NCBI GenBank assembly: GCA_964035545.1
Contig: OZ037768.1
Span: 4,085,241 to 4,145,240, forward strand
Reading direction: 5' to 3'
Source of the DNA: Bugula neritina
Taxonomy: Eukaryota; Bryozoa; Gymnolaemata; Cheilostomatida; Bugulidae
DNA: 60,000 nucleotides
The notes under the pieces are model-generated. The model was not told the DNA's origin. It worked only from the letters and a program-made list of their open reading frames with translations, and did no database searches. The translations under genes and the position numbers were made by a program. Within the stretch, counting starts at the first letter, position 1. Each line of letters begins with the position of its first letter. Below, in pieces: positions 1 through 12,800 of the stretch.

Positions 1-3000
1 TGCTCTTTTTCACATCGCTAACAATGTCCATGATATCATCGCCTGCTGCTGATTTGCCTACACTATCTCCGTCATTGCCAGTCTGCTTCTTCGGCCAAGT
101 ACTTCGCTTAGAAGGCGATCTGTTAGGAACGTCTGCACCAGCTGTTGGAGTCGCCATGAACGGACTAAAGAGATCTCCAGAAGCGGGGGTCTCTGCTCCA
201 AACTGGGGAGTTGCCGGGAACCCCATCATTGGAGTGGCACCAGGGTTCTTGGGTGTGGCAGCCGGAGTCTCGGTAAACTGGGGAGTCGGAGGCATCTCAA
301 AGAATGGCGTGGCAGGTACGTCTACGGGAGATGACTTGCTGGCACCAGCCATTTCCTTGTCTACAACGCCAGCATTAAACAAACCTAAGCAAAGAATGGG
401 TAATTGCCATTTACAAGACTTTATTCTTCAAAACTACAATTGAAGAGTAATATATAGTATCACAGAGCATCAGGATTACAGCGTTACAGTAATGACACCC
501 CATAGCATCGTACTCTACCTTTAGCTTTAGGGGGGCGACCCCTCCGTTTCCTCACAGGTTCAGCTTCTGTGTCGCTGATAGCCTCAAACTGTGGCACAGG
601 AGGAACAGCTGCGTCGCTCTTCGGGTTGTTAGTTGCAGGCTTGCCCTGCCGCCCGGGCCGTTTTCTCGTCATTTGCTGGTCCTCAGTCTGCATAGGCTTA
701 CCGCCAATTTCATTCTGGGCAATAAACTGAAGCATACTGTCCGGCTTCCCTGTAGTCTTGGGCTTAGGGGTATTATTTACATCCTAAATACATACCTTAA
801 ATTTCAATGGTGACTAAAAATCATAAACGAAGTTATTGAATTGCCATGAGTCGGCATGGACATAATCTCTCCTGTGACAATGAACTGGAGAATAGAGTGA
901 GGTTTACCTTGCCATGCTTCTCCTTTATGAGTGAGAGAGGTTTGCCCATGGGTTTCTTGGTTGGCACGGTGTTGGTGGGCTTTGGGGTGGAGAAATTGCC
1001 AGCACTTTTGTAGGGTATCTTAGTCCTGGTAGGTGGTGCAGGCTGGGCAACAGGCGGAGCAACAGGAGGGGTAGCTGTGGTCATGGCTGGTGCGGGTGGT
1101 GCTGCAGTTTTCTTCTCGACTGATGAGGAGTTTGCTTTAGTGTCATCTTCACTCTCGTCTAATAAAAATCATGCAAAGGTATGAACACAGGCTAAATCAG
1201 CTGAGACTAGTAAAAACCTACATTATCTACTCATAGCATATCAAGAAATGAACTTCAACTGCCTCCAAGCGAGGCAATACAATATTAAGCATTTTTTATC
1301 AAATAAGTAAAGGTTCAGAACCAGCACACATCTCACAAGTTTTGTAACTACCAACCCGATGACGACGAAGATGAAGAACTGTCGGAACTACCGCTGCTAC
1401 TCGAGCTGCTCTCCTCGGCAGCATTGGCAGCGGGTGCAGGCGGCTTTGCCAGAGCTGGCGCAGAGTGTTTATGCATTGATGCAGTTTTGTGTGGGATATA
1501 TCTGGAGATGGCCGGCTTAGCTGTCCCGGGGTCTGGCGGCCTCTCGGCTGCCGATGCATTTCTCATGGCAGCCATTTTATATGGAACTACGTTTGACACC
1601 TTCACCTTTCCTTGCTTTCCATCCTCTCGAGCCGTGGCAACATCTGAAACAGGAGCTCCAGCTAAACAACATCACAAGGATTTTTAAAACAGAAATAAAG
1701 TTACACTGCCTGCAAACTAGACTGGAACATGGAATTCACTGCAATATTCTACCTACCCTTGCTGGGTGCCGAGGATGGTTGAGAAGACGTAGCAGCACTA
1801 GAAATGGCAGGTGAGGATATGTGACTAGTTGAGGAAGTTGCTGGAGATACACTCTGGTTAATACTGCTTGTTTCTTGCTGTCTAAGCTTAGCCTGCTGCT
1901 GGGCCTGTCTCATAGAGTCCATCTTATATGGCACACGAGCTGCCGGCCTGGCCGACCTACTAGGCTGGCTAGAACCAGTACCAGAAGTCAAATGCGAGCT
2001 GTGAGCTGCCGGTGGGGCCTGGGGCCCTCTCTGAGCAGCCCTAAGCTCATTGGTCACTTTCTCCGCACCTTCCTTAGCAGCCTTTCTCATGGAGTCCATT
2101 TTATAAGGAACAAACGAGGGTGGTCGTTGCTGAGGCTTGTTTGAATGAGAGGGGATTTGCTGCATATCCGCCCTCTGCTGATCTTGTCTCTGGGCAGAAA
2201 GGTCAAGGTTAGAATAATTACTGTTTGCAGGTAAAGAGGTGTTACTAGTTGGGCGTGGCTGGTCTCTAGGACTACGCTGCTGGGGACTCTGGTGGCTGAG
2301 AGGCTGTGACTGTGACATGGGCATTGACTTCGAAGGCATGTAAGAGCGACCACCAGGGGGCAGCCTATTATTGTTAGTGGTGGTGGCAGTCTCTGTATTC
2401 TGCTGTGTGTTGTAGCCAGGCAAGTCGTGTGAGTGTGGTTGAGCCTGAGCTACTCTCTGCTGAAGGCTGGCCACTTGCTGGTGCTGCTGAGCAATAGAAT
2501 AGTCCATAGAGGGGTGTGACGCCGTCTGTTGTCCTTGAGCTCCGGCACCTTGCATGGGGCGTACAAGGTCGGAGTGGGTGAGCCCCACACCGGACTGTGA
2601 CTGCTGAGACATTTGATACTGATGGTAAAGGTTAGTGGCGTGTGTCCCTCCCTTGTATTGTGAAGGTACTGACTTGTGAGGAATGGTGTTGGATACTCTG
2701 GGCTTAGGTTGCTGGTGGGCAGAAGCCTGCTGCTGTTGGTGATGATGGGCCAGCAGCTGTTGTTCCTGCTGCTGCTGCCTCTGTTGCATCAGAATATGTT
2801 CTGCAGCAGCAGGTGGCCTGGCATTCTGCAGGTACTGACCGTACTGAGCCATGCTGGTGGGAGGATGCTGACCCATGACGTGTGCAAACTGTGACATTAT
2901 TGCGCTGTATTCATTGGGATTTGGCAGGCCAGAATTCTAAAACAACACAAATAATATACAATACAAGGCAGGTAGTCAGTGTTGAACAGAGATCTAACAG

Positions 3001-4301
3001 AATCAGTTGGCTAGCAGCACTGCATGCATACTCACATTTTCAGGTTGGTCACTTAACCCAAAAAAATAATAATGTTACTACACAGTGATGTGTGCAACAG
3101 GTAGAGGGAAGGAAACAAAAAACAACTCGTTATTGACATATACAGACTCTCCTGCCTAGATCAGGGAAGCTCAATATCAGTTTCCACAGGGCCATATGAA
3201 GTGCACAATAACTTCAGCTATTTACCATTTGTTACATATACAGTCAAATCTGCAATACAGTTCACTTTTGCCAGCAGAACTGAAAGATTTGGGGCTTACG
3301 GTCAAGTCTCAAATTGAGTGCCTAGCTAGACATGCTTGGCATGATTTGAGTTATGGAACTCCATTCACCTCTACAGATGGTAGTGACGTTTTGTTCCAGC
3401 CAGGTGCAAAAACACCGATTTGATAATTACAGAGTATTACTGTTTATGCCAGCAGTCTACTGACAATAAAAGGTTTCAGTTACACAATAGGCACATCCTT
3501 GTTTACATTCCTACTGCAACTGGACTAACTTATCAGAGTTTTGGCACTGCCCGGCCTCCAGTTGAAGGTGCCAGTGCCTTTACTAGAGCCAGTGAAGAAT
3601 AATTTTTCTAAGAATAAGTGTATCAAAAAATTTGATTATAATTGATTAAACCGCCTATCATTGGCAATTCATCACAGCTATGCCTGTGGATTTTTATATA
3701 GCAGATTTACTAGTACTTATTACATTCCTCCGCTGATAATGACACTTGCTAACTGGAGAGAAGTAACTGGAGAGAACTACATGGTAACATTGTGACCAGT
3801 CAATCAACACAGAAATGAGGGTAGCAAATTTGATAACAAATAGAATCAATCTGCGTACAGTGAGCTCAATGGCTTCCCACTTCAATGGGAAGTTTTCCTG
3901 AAGTAAACCCAAATAAAATTTGGCCTTGTGAAGCAAATAGGACAGTGCTTAACCCTGTTACTGAGTTGTTGGATAAGATTGGATATTAGTACTTTCAAGT
4001 GAGTCTAAGTGGATGTGAATATACCAAAACCAGTGTTCAATAGAGAAACACATTTCAGTGCTGTAGACATCAAGGCTATCAGCTACATCAACTAACAGTT
4101 TTAGTCCTGTGCATGTATATTAGAGTGATATTGGCCATCACCTCCACGAGCAAGGCTCACACCACTAAACATGGTAATGGTAACGTGTTAATGGCGCACC
4201 TGTTGAAAGGCTCTGAGGGAGTTGACTATATTAGCCTCAGAGACGTCCTGGCCGTGGGTGCCTGCACCACCTCCGAAGAGGTCCCCATAGTTGGTATTCA
4301 T
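1..4301 (-). CDS. Q/S-rich AT-hook protein with repeated VPYK-like motif, partial (3' end off window)
   Basis: I do not recognise this protein family. Coding exons on the minus strand, with matching phases: 4301-4200, 2936-1757, 1661-1356, 1158-908, 783-519, and 360 running off the left edge (about 820 residues visible). The start is the ATG at 4301; the protein opens MNTNYGDLFGG. What can be seen: a Gln/His-rich stretch (genomic 2840-2720), a Ser-rich acidic run (about 1400-1360), two AT-hook-like cores (RKRPGRQGK near 680-655 and RKRRGRPPK near 560-530), and a C-terminal part rich in ATP/PTP steps (340-150) followed by basic and acidic segments. A short motif of the form [VIM]-P-[YHST]-K recurs eight times across three exons. 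AT hooks bind the minor groove of AT-rich DNA, so a chromatin role is inferred. No enzymatic domain is visible. Confidence 0.8.
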
Positions 4302-4364
4302 GTTGACTGAGTGTTAGCCTTCAGTTCAGCTGGGGCTGTGACCTCCATACATGGTGACGGCACA
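4302..4364 (-). other. 5'UTR part of the first coding exon of the AT-hook gene, with splice acceptor
   Basis: The exon carrying the start codon appears to begin at 4364, just after a TTTGTAG acceptor read on the minus strand. At least one further 5'UTR exon would then lie upstream, which I could not place. The main ATG has A at -3 (CAACATGA). The leader holds a short upstream ORF, listed separately. Confidence 0.5.
4326..4352 (-). promoter_or_regulatory. Upstream ORF (8 codons) in the AT-hook gene leader
   Basis: An ATG in strong Kozak context (GTCACCATGT, A at -3) opens an 8-codon ORF, MYGGHSPS, ending in TGA 24 bases before the main start at 4301. A well-placed upstream ORF usually lowers main-ORF translation. 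The regulatory effect here is inference. Confidence 0.45.
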
Positions 4365-5869
4365 CTACAAACATAGACATAGACACGTGATTAAGCAGTC
4401 AACATAACCAGCTGTGGAGATATCTCTACATTAAGCTTCCAGTCTAACCTTACCCCAAAAGACAGAAGATATTGTAATACGGCGTTGGTTGGAATGAAAC
4501 TACCAGTGGAGCAGGTTGAGAAGGAGAAAGAGAGACGCTAGCATTCAGTGCAGTCACCTCATACCGAAGAGGAACATTTAGCCAGGCATGCAAACAATAA
4601 CCGTTGATTACACAGTAGAGTTTGAAAGCCGTCCAGGAATAATAGCAATAATAGCTGTAACCAGCTATTCAAAGTAGCAATTAACTAGTACACTGCGAGG
4701 TGTATTGTGTGCGCGATAATAGAGGTATTCGTACAGACTGTACTATTGACCTTACAATGCACCACGTATCTGTACAAACGTAATCCTTTCAAACCTACAC
4801 CGTCGTTTGTCACTTGGCAGTCAAGTAACGCTTCAGCGCCCGTTCAATGCTCCGCAAATATTCAAATCTATCAGCGAGTGAGAAGACAAGTAGTAGCATG
4901 GGTAGCCGCTAAGGAAGTAGCGTAAAACAATAGTTGTCATTGCTTCACAGATAACACAAACCAACTGAGATACTGACATTATACTTTATTGATCTGTAGT
5001 TGATAGACTCAAAAAGCCCTAACTTTAGCTCAGTGTTGTTTAGACTGCCACTTCAGTCCCTCAACCAACCATATGGAAGCTGTATGCTCAATAACAGCTA
5101 TTTGGGTCGACTTGAAACAGAATAGCCGACTGTTAATGCTACTAATATAAAGCACTAACTGAGACCGGGATTTGCACATGTATCAGCAGTTTTGAAAAGC
5201 CCTCTATATAATAAAGTCAAATCTAAGGCAAAACTACCTTTTGAGATGTTTTGGTCTGAGACCCAGTAATTTGGTTACTACAACACAGTTTATTATACAT
5301 CAACTAGATGAGCTTTTCATATCTTACTGGATGAGTTATAATAATTATACATTACTTGTTATCATAGATACCCATTATAATCAGATTAACTACCCAGTAG
5401 GAAACTGCAGTTACAGTTAGTCTGGCTAATCTTTGATTACAAGTGAAATCTTCGACCGAATTCTCAACCTACCAACTGGTGACTGCGACTGACTCCATTA
5501 ACTAACCTCAGCCAATACTTTATTATAAATAAAGGTCGCGCAACAAATTGATGGCACCATGCCAAGATTGTACCCCTGGATAGTAGGTAGTGAGTGTAAT
5601 AACAATCACCGACTACATAGAAGAAAGTTTAGAAAAGCTCTCTATGTGTGATGGAACAACTTGTGGCACAATGTAGAGCCACAATAGTCGGCAATGCATT
5701 TCCCATAAAATAGAGTACACAACTTTATCATGCTTTATTGGGTAACTATCTTTGGGGGCATAACAATTGCACATATCACAAATATCTCTAACTTGATATA
5801 GAGAATGCTAGCCACTTACCATTGATGTTGGACTGTAGGCTAACCTCTTGCATAAGCTACTTCAGTAAA

Positions 5870-5955
5870 CATTTGATCTGCAATATAACAATAATTGAAT
5901 TTAATATTGTGTTGTAGTCCAGTATAAAAACATGTCTAAGATGGTGATAATAAAC
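5870..5955 (+). repeat. 86-bp direct repeat, copy 1
   Basis: The segment beginning CATTTGATCTGCAATATAAC and ending GATGGTGATAATAAAC is base-for-base identical to 6661-6746. The bases just outside differ on both sides. The copies are 791 bp apart in register and flank a 705-bp AT-rich segment. Confidence 0.95.
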
Positions 5956-6660
5956 ACTAAATGATATGCCAGTCACTTTGCTTTATTAGTGCACACTGGC
6001 AAATTAGGACCAAAAATTAAAGTTGGTTCAAAGTTGATGAAAATATAAACTGAGTGGTATAAGTAAAATATATGTATAAATAATAATATGTATGTATAGT
6101 ATGTATGCCTATATACTTATATTCAAACACAACTAAGACAAAGCCTTATGCTACTACATCTTCCAGCCACTAACTACAAATAATAACTCATTGCTGTGAC
6201 AGGAAATACTACACAATATGCGCATTACTACAAAATCAATTAATAGCCTTATTGAATTGAATAAACCAAAGCATTGTTTGAATTGGGGAAATTTAGCATA
6301 CATGTACATATACATATAATGTAAAAGCCTGGGTGAAAGTTATTTTAAAGTAAAAATAATTAAACTTATTTACTTGTAACATAATTGATCATGTTGAATA
6401 ACAGTTCCCATTGACAGTAAAATAAAAATATTAAACAGAACTATTATATGTAACTTTTTGTAGTTCAGTCTAGTTTTACTTCCTGTATAGGCTGTAGTTT
6501 TTGACCAATTTAAATGAAATGAGTGCTAAAATAGAAGACTTCTTGAAACTTTGATAAAAATTTGCATATATTTCGGGAGTTATAAGATGAAGTACGTGTA
6601 TAGTTAAATCATCATTTCAATTTTTCAAGCAAATCACAAATCACTCAAGTGTTTTATTAG

Positions 6661-6746
6661 CATTTGATCTGCAATATAACAATAATTGAATTTAATATTG
6701 TGTTGTAGTCCAGTATAAAAACATGTCTAAGATGGTGATAATAAAC
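6661..6746 (+). repeat. 86-bp direct repeat, copy 2
   Basis: Identical partner of 5870-5955 in the same orientation. The 705 bp between the copies carries no ORF of note. The pair could be a small terminal-repeat element, a local duplication, or an assembly effect. Confidence 0.95.
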
Positions 6747-7749
6747 TAAAAATAGAAATACAAGTTTCAGTAGAGCTGCATCTACCTAAACTTCGTTTGG
6801 CTAAAATCCACATCTTAATCATTTTTACAGCATATTATTTGGTTTCACTTGCATTAGAATTAGTTTGTTGTCATGTACTATGGAATCATCCTAACATTGA
6901 TTATCACTTTATGATAATGCTACAAGGTGTAAGTAACAGAAATATAAATATAATAATTATGATAACCCAAAGCAAATAACACAATTTATTGTCTAATAAT
7001 AATATTAATCATAGTAATAATAGTAAATTTCTTTATTGAGTGTTATTATCCTGATTCAGATCAGTCATTATCCATAAAACTATCAAGTATCATGTAAAGA
7101 GCATATTCAATGTCAATGTAATTATTATAACCTATACAAATAGTAATCAATATCACTATCTATATCATATTTAATTTAATATCAACATTATTACTATGAT
7201 TATTATTTCATTATAACAATATTATAATGATAGTGGTGAATGAGTTTAAACTTTGATTAGACTTAGAACCAATATGACAACTCCAACAACAGTAATTGTG
7301 ACAAAGTCCAATAACAAAATTTGAAACTAAAACCCGCCAACATTAGCATTTAGCAAACTATGAGAATTGCAGTTAAATAATGCCCTTTATATAAAAAATG
7401 CAAGCATAATCCTAAGAATGAGAGCAAAGCTGATCATAAAGACAGGGCAAAACAAAATTAAGAGATAAATTAAATTCTCAACTTTAATGCTTATTCCAGT
7501 CATTGGGTAATGCTGTTGCAGTATAAGTAATAAAATTACCTTTAATGGATATCAGAAACTCAAACTGTAACCAGTAAGAGCATGGATATGAGTATCAAAT
7601 TGAATAAGTTTGAAATATAAAGTTAATAGTCAAACTAAAACTTGACATAACATCATGTAAATTGTAATGACTGGGAGGTCAAATGTTAAGTAACTCTAGC
7701 ACATCACCCCATGTTATTAACATTAAGTCTAACTTCAACTTTAAGAGCA

Positions 7750-9560
7750 ACTAAACCTTCGCAATATTATTACTGGTATTAGTACAAGTATCACTATGAT
7801 TATCAGTATGCGTCTGTTAATAATAGTCAACGGTAAGCAACCCAGTTCCAAGTTCAAGTATTATTATTAGTATTTGTGTTAACTGTTAGTAATAACTAAT
7901 AGTAATAGTAATACTCATGGTTATACTAAAATAAGCTATCACACTAAGTTTAATAGTAAAATTATGGCCTACCATCCAGCAGGACTACTACAGTGAAAGG
8001 TGACCACACTAATAGTAACATTAATAATAATACCATTACTATTACTATTAGTATTCAGTAACAATAGTGACACTAATACTAATAGTATTAGCTCAAACAA
8101 GTAAAATACTGAACCGATACTGATAGTTAATGTTATTACAGTTACTTATACTTATAACTTAAACTTAGTACAGTTTGAGTTTCAGTGACCAATTAAATGT
8201 TGAATGATTTCAAATTTTAACATTATGATTATCATTATGATGAAAATTAACATCCGGACCACTACCAGTGTCAAGTGTGTATGACACTGACTGTATCTTT
8301 TGAAGGTGTTCTAACTTCCAAGTGTCTAGTAGGATTTTGAATTAGGAACATCAACCTGAAAGTTTAATCTCATATTCATTTTGATTTTCTGTATTATAAT
8401 TATGACTATGAATCAGTGTGAGTATCACGTATAAGTATGAGTGTGCCCATTACATTAGTAATACTAATAGTAATAGTAATCAATTAGTCTTACAGTTACT
8501 CTTACTGTCTAAATGAGTGCCTTAGACCTAAATTTAGTATTAAGTATTAACTTTCACTTTGGCTTTAGAGTTAGTTTCTGGAGTGATTTACTCTTAGTTT
8601 TACTTTTAGTATAATAATAATATTTATTAAAAACCAAAACTTTAATTTTTTAATTTCTATTAATAATAGTATTACTACTAGTATTTCTATTTGAGTATTT
8701 CATTTTCAGTTTGACTTTCAGTAATTGACTTTCAGTTTCACTATTTTAGTATTTAAATTTCGGTATAACTCTTAGTCTTTGTAGCTTAGATTAACAGCAA
8801 CTGTGAGTTATGGATTAGTGCATAGTCATAAAGATACAACTTTAGTAGGGACATATGGATTAGAAAGTATGCGACATTAGTGCTGGGAGAAAGGAGTTCA
8901 TTTCTCTAATTACATTTAATCACGTATCAAATTCTAAATTCTACCTGTTTTCTCAAAATGGAGGTCATTTTTTAGATGTAGTAAAAGATTCCACTCGCTG
9001 TCACGAGCCTCGAGAAAATTGCGTTTAACCTCTTATAACCCGCAATCTGTAGCCCATTTAGCTGTAGATTATAGTTTTTACATAGAAAAGAATACCACGA
9101 GGGTTCTCATAACTTGTGGAAGTCGAAAATATGCATTTACCTTTTAGTTTTAACAAGAAAACCTGTTTGATATTATATTATGTTGTTAGTGGTCATTAAA
9201 TCGCTTAAATCAATAGCTTAGATTAAGTTTTAGGCTCACATTTACACCGATAAGTATAACGATTGTAAAAAGCTTGTTTTTATAATATTAAAATTAAATT
9301 CAATTATTTAAATTATCATTAAGACTAAAATTATCAATATCATTATGATTAATATCATCACTAATCATTATGAATGATATTATGATTATCAATTTCATTT
9401 TCAATTTGATTTTTATTTTCAAATCTCAACTTGTACTTATAGTTATACTAAGTAATAAAGTATTATTATTAATATTAGTTTTCGTATTACTATTAATATT
9501 AATATTATTCATTATTGTTACTCGTAGTGATAGTCTAGTAATACTAATAGTAATACTTTT
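7750..9560. repeat. Degenerate trinucleotide/hexanucleotide simple sequence (TAR/ATA words)
   Basis: Long stretches, densest at 7760-8100, 8440-8490, 8600-8700 and 9290-9560, are built almost only of words such as ACTAATAGTAATA and TATTACTATTAG on either strand, without a clean repeat unit. Open frames through it (for example 9370-9588) give Ile/Leu/Val-rich runs that are by-products of the repeat. Similar blocks recur at 26700-26890, 27440-27690 and 42820-42950. Confidence 0.7.
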
Positions 9561-9813
9561 ACCATTTTTATATAAATTGTTCATCTGAATATGACCGCAT
9601 CATATGCCTAGCCCTATGGTGTCTTGAAAACACTTAGGCCTTATGGTGTACCACTTCCAGTTATTAGTTTGAAAAGTCTCAAAAGCTATGCTAGCTGTAA
9701 ATATTATAATCATAATGATACCACCTTTAGATGGCACATGGCATGCTATTTATTCATTTGAAAACTTGCAGGTGTACAACTACAAGTGCTCTGTAGAATT
9801 TCAACTGTGAACT

Positions 9814-12800
9814 ATGGCTAAAATGAAAAACCAAACTGCAGGAATAAAAAGTAAATCAAAGACTAAAGTTCGATGGAAGAAAGGACAAAGCTCTAGCAGT
9901 AATCCTGAAACTAAGAAACACAGAAACGCAGCTAAAAATAGGTTTTTTGATACCAGTACTGGTCAGTCTCCAGGTAATCACTGTTGATATCTTAAAGTTG
10001 GTTAAAGTCATAGTACAAGCACATCATTTAATATATATTTTACACTTCTGTTCCATTTGCTGATGTTTATAAATGTGGCTCAATAAATTAATGTAAACAA
10101 GTATTTTTGCCTAGCAATTTCTTTCAAATCACACATCTATGCTTTTTCTATTATTGGTCAGTATAAAGTTATTCTATCAATACAGAGTATTAGATATAAG
10201 CTGATCATTCCAGTTATAATCTGGAAAAAAGTCCCCATAGTTGATATTTTTAAGCCCATATCAAATTACATGAATAAACTCCTATATCACATATTGAGCA
10301 GCTTGTACAACGCATATTTATCTACCTTTTTGGTTCTTTCATTGAGAGAGGTTACAAATCTAATACTTCTCTAAGTGGTATGTTTTACTGTGCGCCTAAA
10401 TTTGGAAGGGAAAAAATTATTGAAATAAATCTGTGTATTGATTTTTTAATGCGGGTTTCTTGCAGAATCTTCTTAAAACCGAGACTGTAGTAATGACTGC
10501 TGATATTCTTTATAGGCCCCAATCAGCTAACTGTCTCGGCTCTCGAGAAACACGATGAGGAATATTCGCACGGCGTTTCTAGGCCAGACTCAGATGCCGC
10601 GACATTCAAAACTTGGGCAACACATTATACTGAATGCACTAATACCACTTTTAACAAAGTGCATCAAAATTGGAACAATGATGCAATGCAGAAGGAAGTA
10701 CGTAACACAGTGTTTGTATTCTTGTGTGTATACATTTGTCTGTCTGTCTGGAAGTCCATAAGTAAGGTATTTGTAATGTTTTACAGGAGTTGACTGTAAT
10801 TCACTTCCTATAATATTTACAGGTGTTGGCTGTACTAGCAGCAGTCACAGAGATAATCAAAACTCAAGGCGGTCAGGAAACAGAGGCTGAATATTTTGCC
10901 ATACTGGTACGTTTAGCCTATCACCATATAACTACGTGTTTCAAAACATCTTTCCTTCGCTTTTATAGGCGTTTACTAATTAGTGTTCTTTTCTTTAGAT
11001 GACTACCTTAGAGACAACAGAAGATACCACGGGTCTTAGTGCCACTTTATATCTCCTGAATTTGGTTCTCAAAAAGTAAAGTATTCCTTCATCTCACTGT
11101 AAAATAGAAATGTGTAAAGAAAACATCATTTTTTTGTATTGTAATAATCATTCTATAAATTTAAAGTATACTATATTTACTGGGCTGTTTTATAATTCAA
11201 GCAAGACTTTGATCGTTTTAAAGTCTTTACCTCTGCATTTTCTTTGGGCCGAACTGTTTTCAATAGGTATTGGGTTTATATTGGAATATTTGCAGACTTC
11301 CTCGTGCTATTCTTCAAGCAAAGTTTGGAAATGTTTCTATGGTTCTCATGAAGTTGATAGAAAGACATGCGGCTAGTGAGGGAGCTGCTCTCATATCCAA
11401 GGTGAGTTGTTTCCTCTCTATCTTTCTCTACTTTACCTACAGATTATTTTCTAAGCTCTGCCATTATTTCCAAACAACTCTGTGATTCCATATACTCTTG
11501 CAGCTTATCAGTTGCTTGACAACTCTGTTGAGATATCAAGATATGGCCACGTGGACTCAGTCATCCACCACCACCATGTACCACAGTCTCCTCTCATTCT
11601 CCAGCTACTCAAAACCTAAGGTAAGTCACTTCTTCATGGCTCAGATTTTTACCATCTTGGAAGGGAATTGAAATCACCTGTTATATATTCACCTGCCGTA
11701 TAATTACTTGCTATATATTCATCTGCTATATAATTACCTGCTATATATTCACCTGCCATATAATTACTTGCTATATAATTACCTGCTATATAATTACCTG
11801 CTATATGATCACCTGCTATATAATTACCTGCTATATAATCACTTGCTATATAATTACCCTCTATATAATTACCTAAAACATCTTCTTGTAATTTGATTGT
11901 TCACAAATTCAGGTTAGGAAAGCCGTTAGAGAAGCTGTGGTAATAGTGTTGAAAGGAAGTGAGATTATAAGAGATGGCACTGCAGAGGTACATCCTGCTG
12001 CAAGTGTTACGGAGAAATACTGTATTGAACACATCCAACAGCTACTTAACAGATCCCTGATACAGAAGTCAAAAGGTTTCTGTTTGCATTTTAATAAAGA
12101 CTAATTAAACATTATTCAGTGGTTAGCTGTTTATGGTGAGCCTATTTGTAGTCTTTTTCCAAACAGAAAGTGTTTATTGTAATAAACACTCAACGCTAAC
12201 GATCATTAGTATATGTAATATATTAATTTGTAGATACATCTATATACAGCGATGTCACCCACACACTGCAGTTAATTAAAGATGTAATTGGATGTTTTCC
12301 TAAGTCCAGCTTAAAGACTTCCTGTGAACTGGTGTTGCGGCTGATGGCTTTAAGCAATGTGGTAAATAGCATCCCTTGCGTCTAATCTTTTCTCGGTTAT
12401 TACTTACGAACGAAGTTTTTATTACTTCATCTAAAATCTAATTTGTTTTGGTTTAGTCTGAAATTTCAACACAAATGAATCCATAATGTATTCGATATGT
12501 AATACGGTAATGTATAATTTAGCAAGATTTTGAACATTTCAATTACATGTTAACATTTTTTCACTTGTAAAGTTTAAGCATAGAGAAGCTCGAGTTTTTC
12601 AATGGCAGGATTATTCTATGCTATACTTTTATTGCAGGTTTTGAAAGGCGTGTGCTTAGAAGTTCTAAATTCTCTTTTCTGTTCTGAACCACCAGTGGAG
12701 AGGTTTACCACCGACCTTAACGCCCGTGTTATCACAGTAAGAGCCTTACAGCTATATCTCTGCTTTACATACTTGATATATGAGTACTTCTGCTTTCATA

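Larger units (their letters stand above)
4365..9770. other. Intergenic region between the AT-hook gene and RRP12 (divergent genes)
   Basis: About 5.4 kb between two divergent genes, presumably holding both promoters and unplaced 5'UTR exons. From 4365 to about 5800 the base composition is mixed and I see no gene. From 5870 to 6746 there is a pair of identical 86-bp repeats. From about 7750 to 8760 and 9280 to 9560 the sequence is degenerate simple sequence made of TAR/ATA words. All ORFs here are short and none resembles a known protein. Confidence 0.6.

Noticed and set aside
24-443. 139-codon plus-strand ORF
   Set aside because: It is antisense to the last visible exon of the minus-strand AT-hook gene, whose frame, splice phase and composition are better supported.
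3196-3602. Two consecutive plus-strand ORFs inside the first intron of the AT-hook gene, shifted by one frame
   Set aside because: No domain recognised, no splice signals that link them and no start context; a decayed element is possible but unsupported.
1-4301. Assignment of the AT-hook gene to PRR12/QSER1
   Set aside because: Shared features are only AT hooks and Gln/Ser/Pro richness; no conserved block of those proteins was seen.
11708-11896. ORF of LLYNY repeats
   Set aside because: Frame through the 15-bp minisatellite of RRP12 intron 6.
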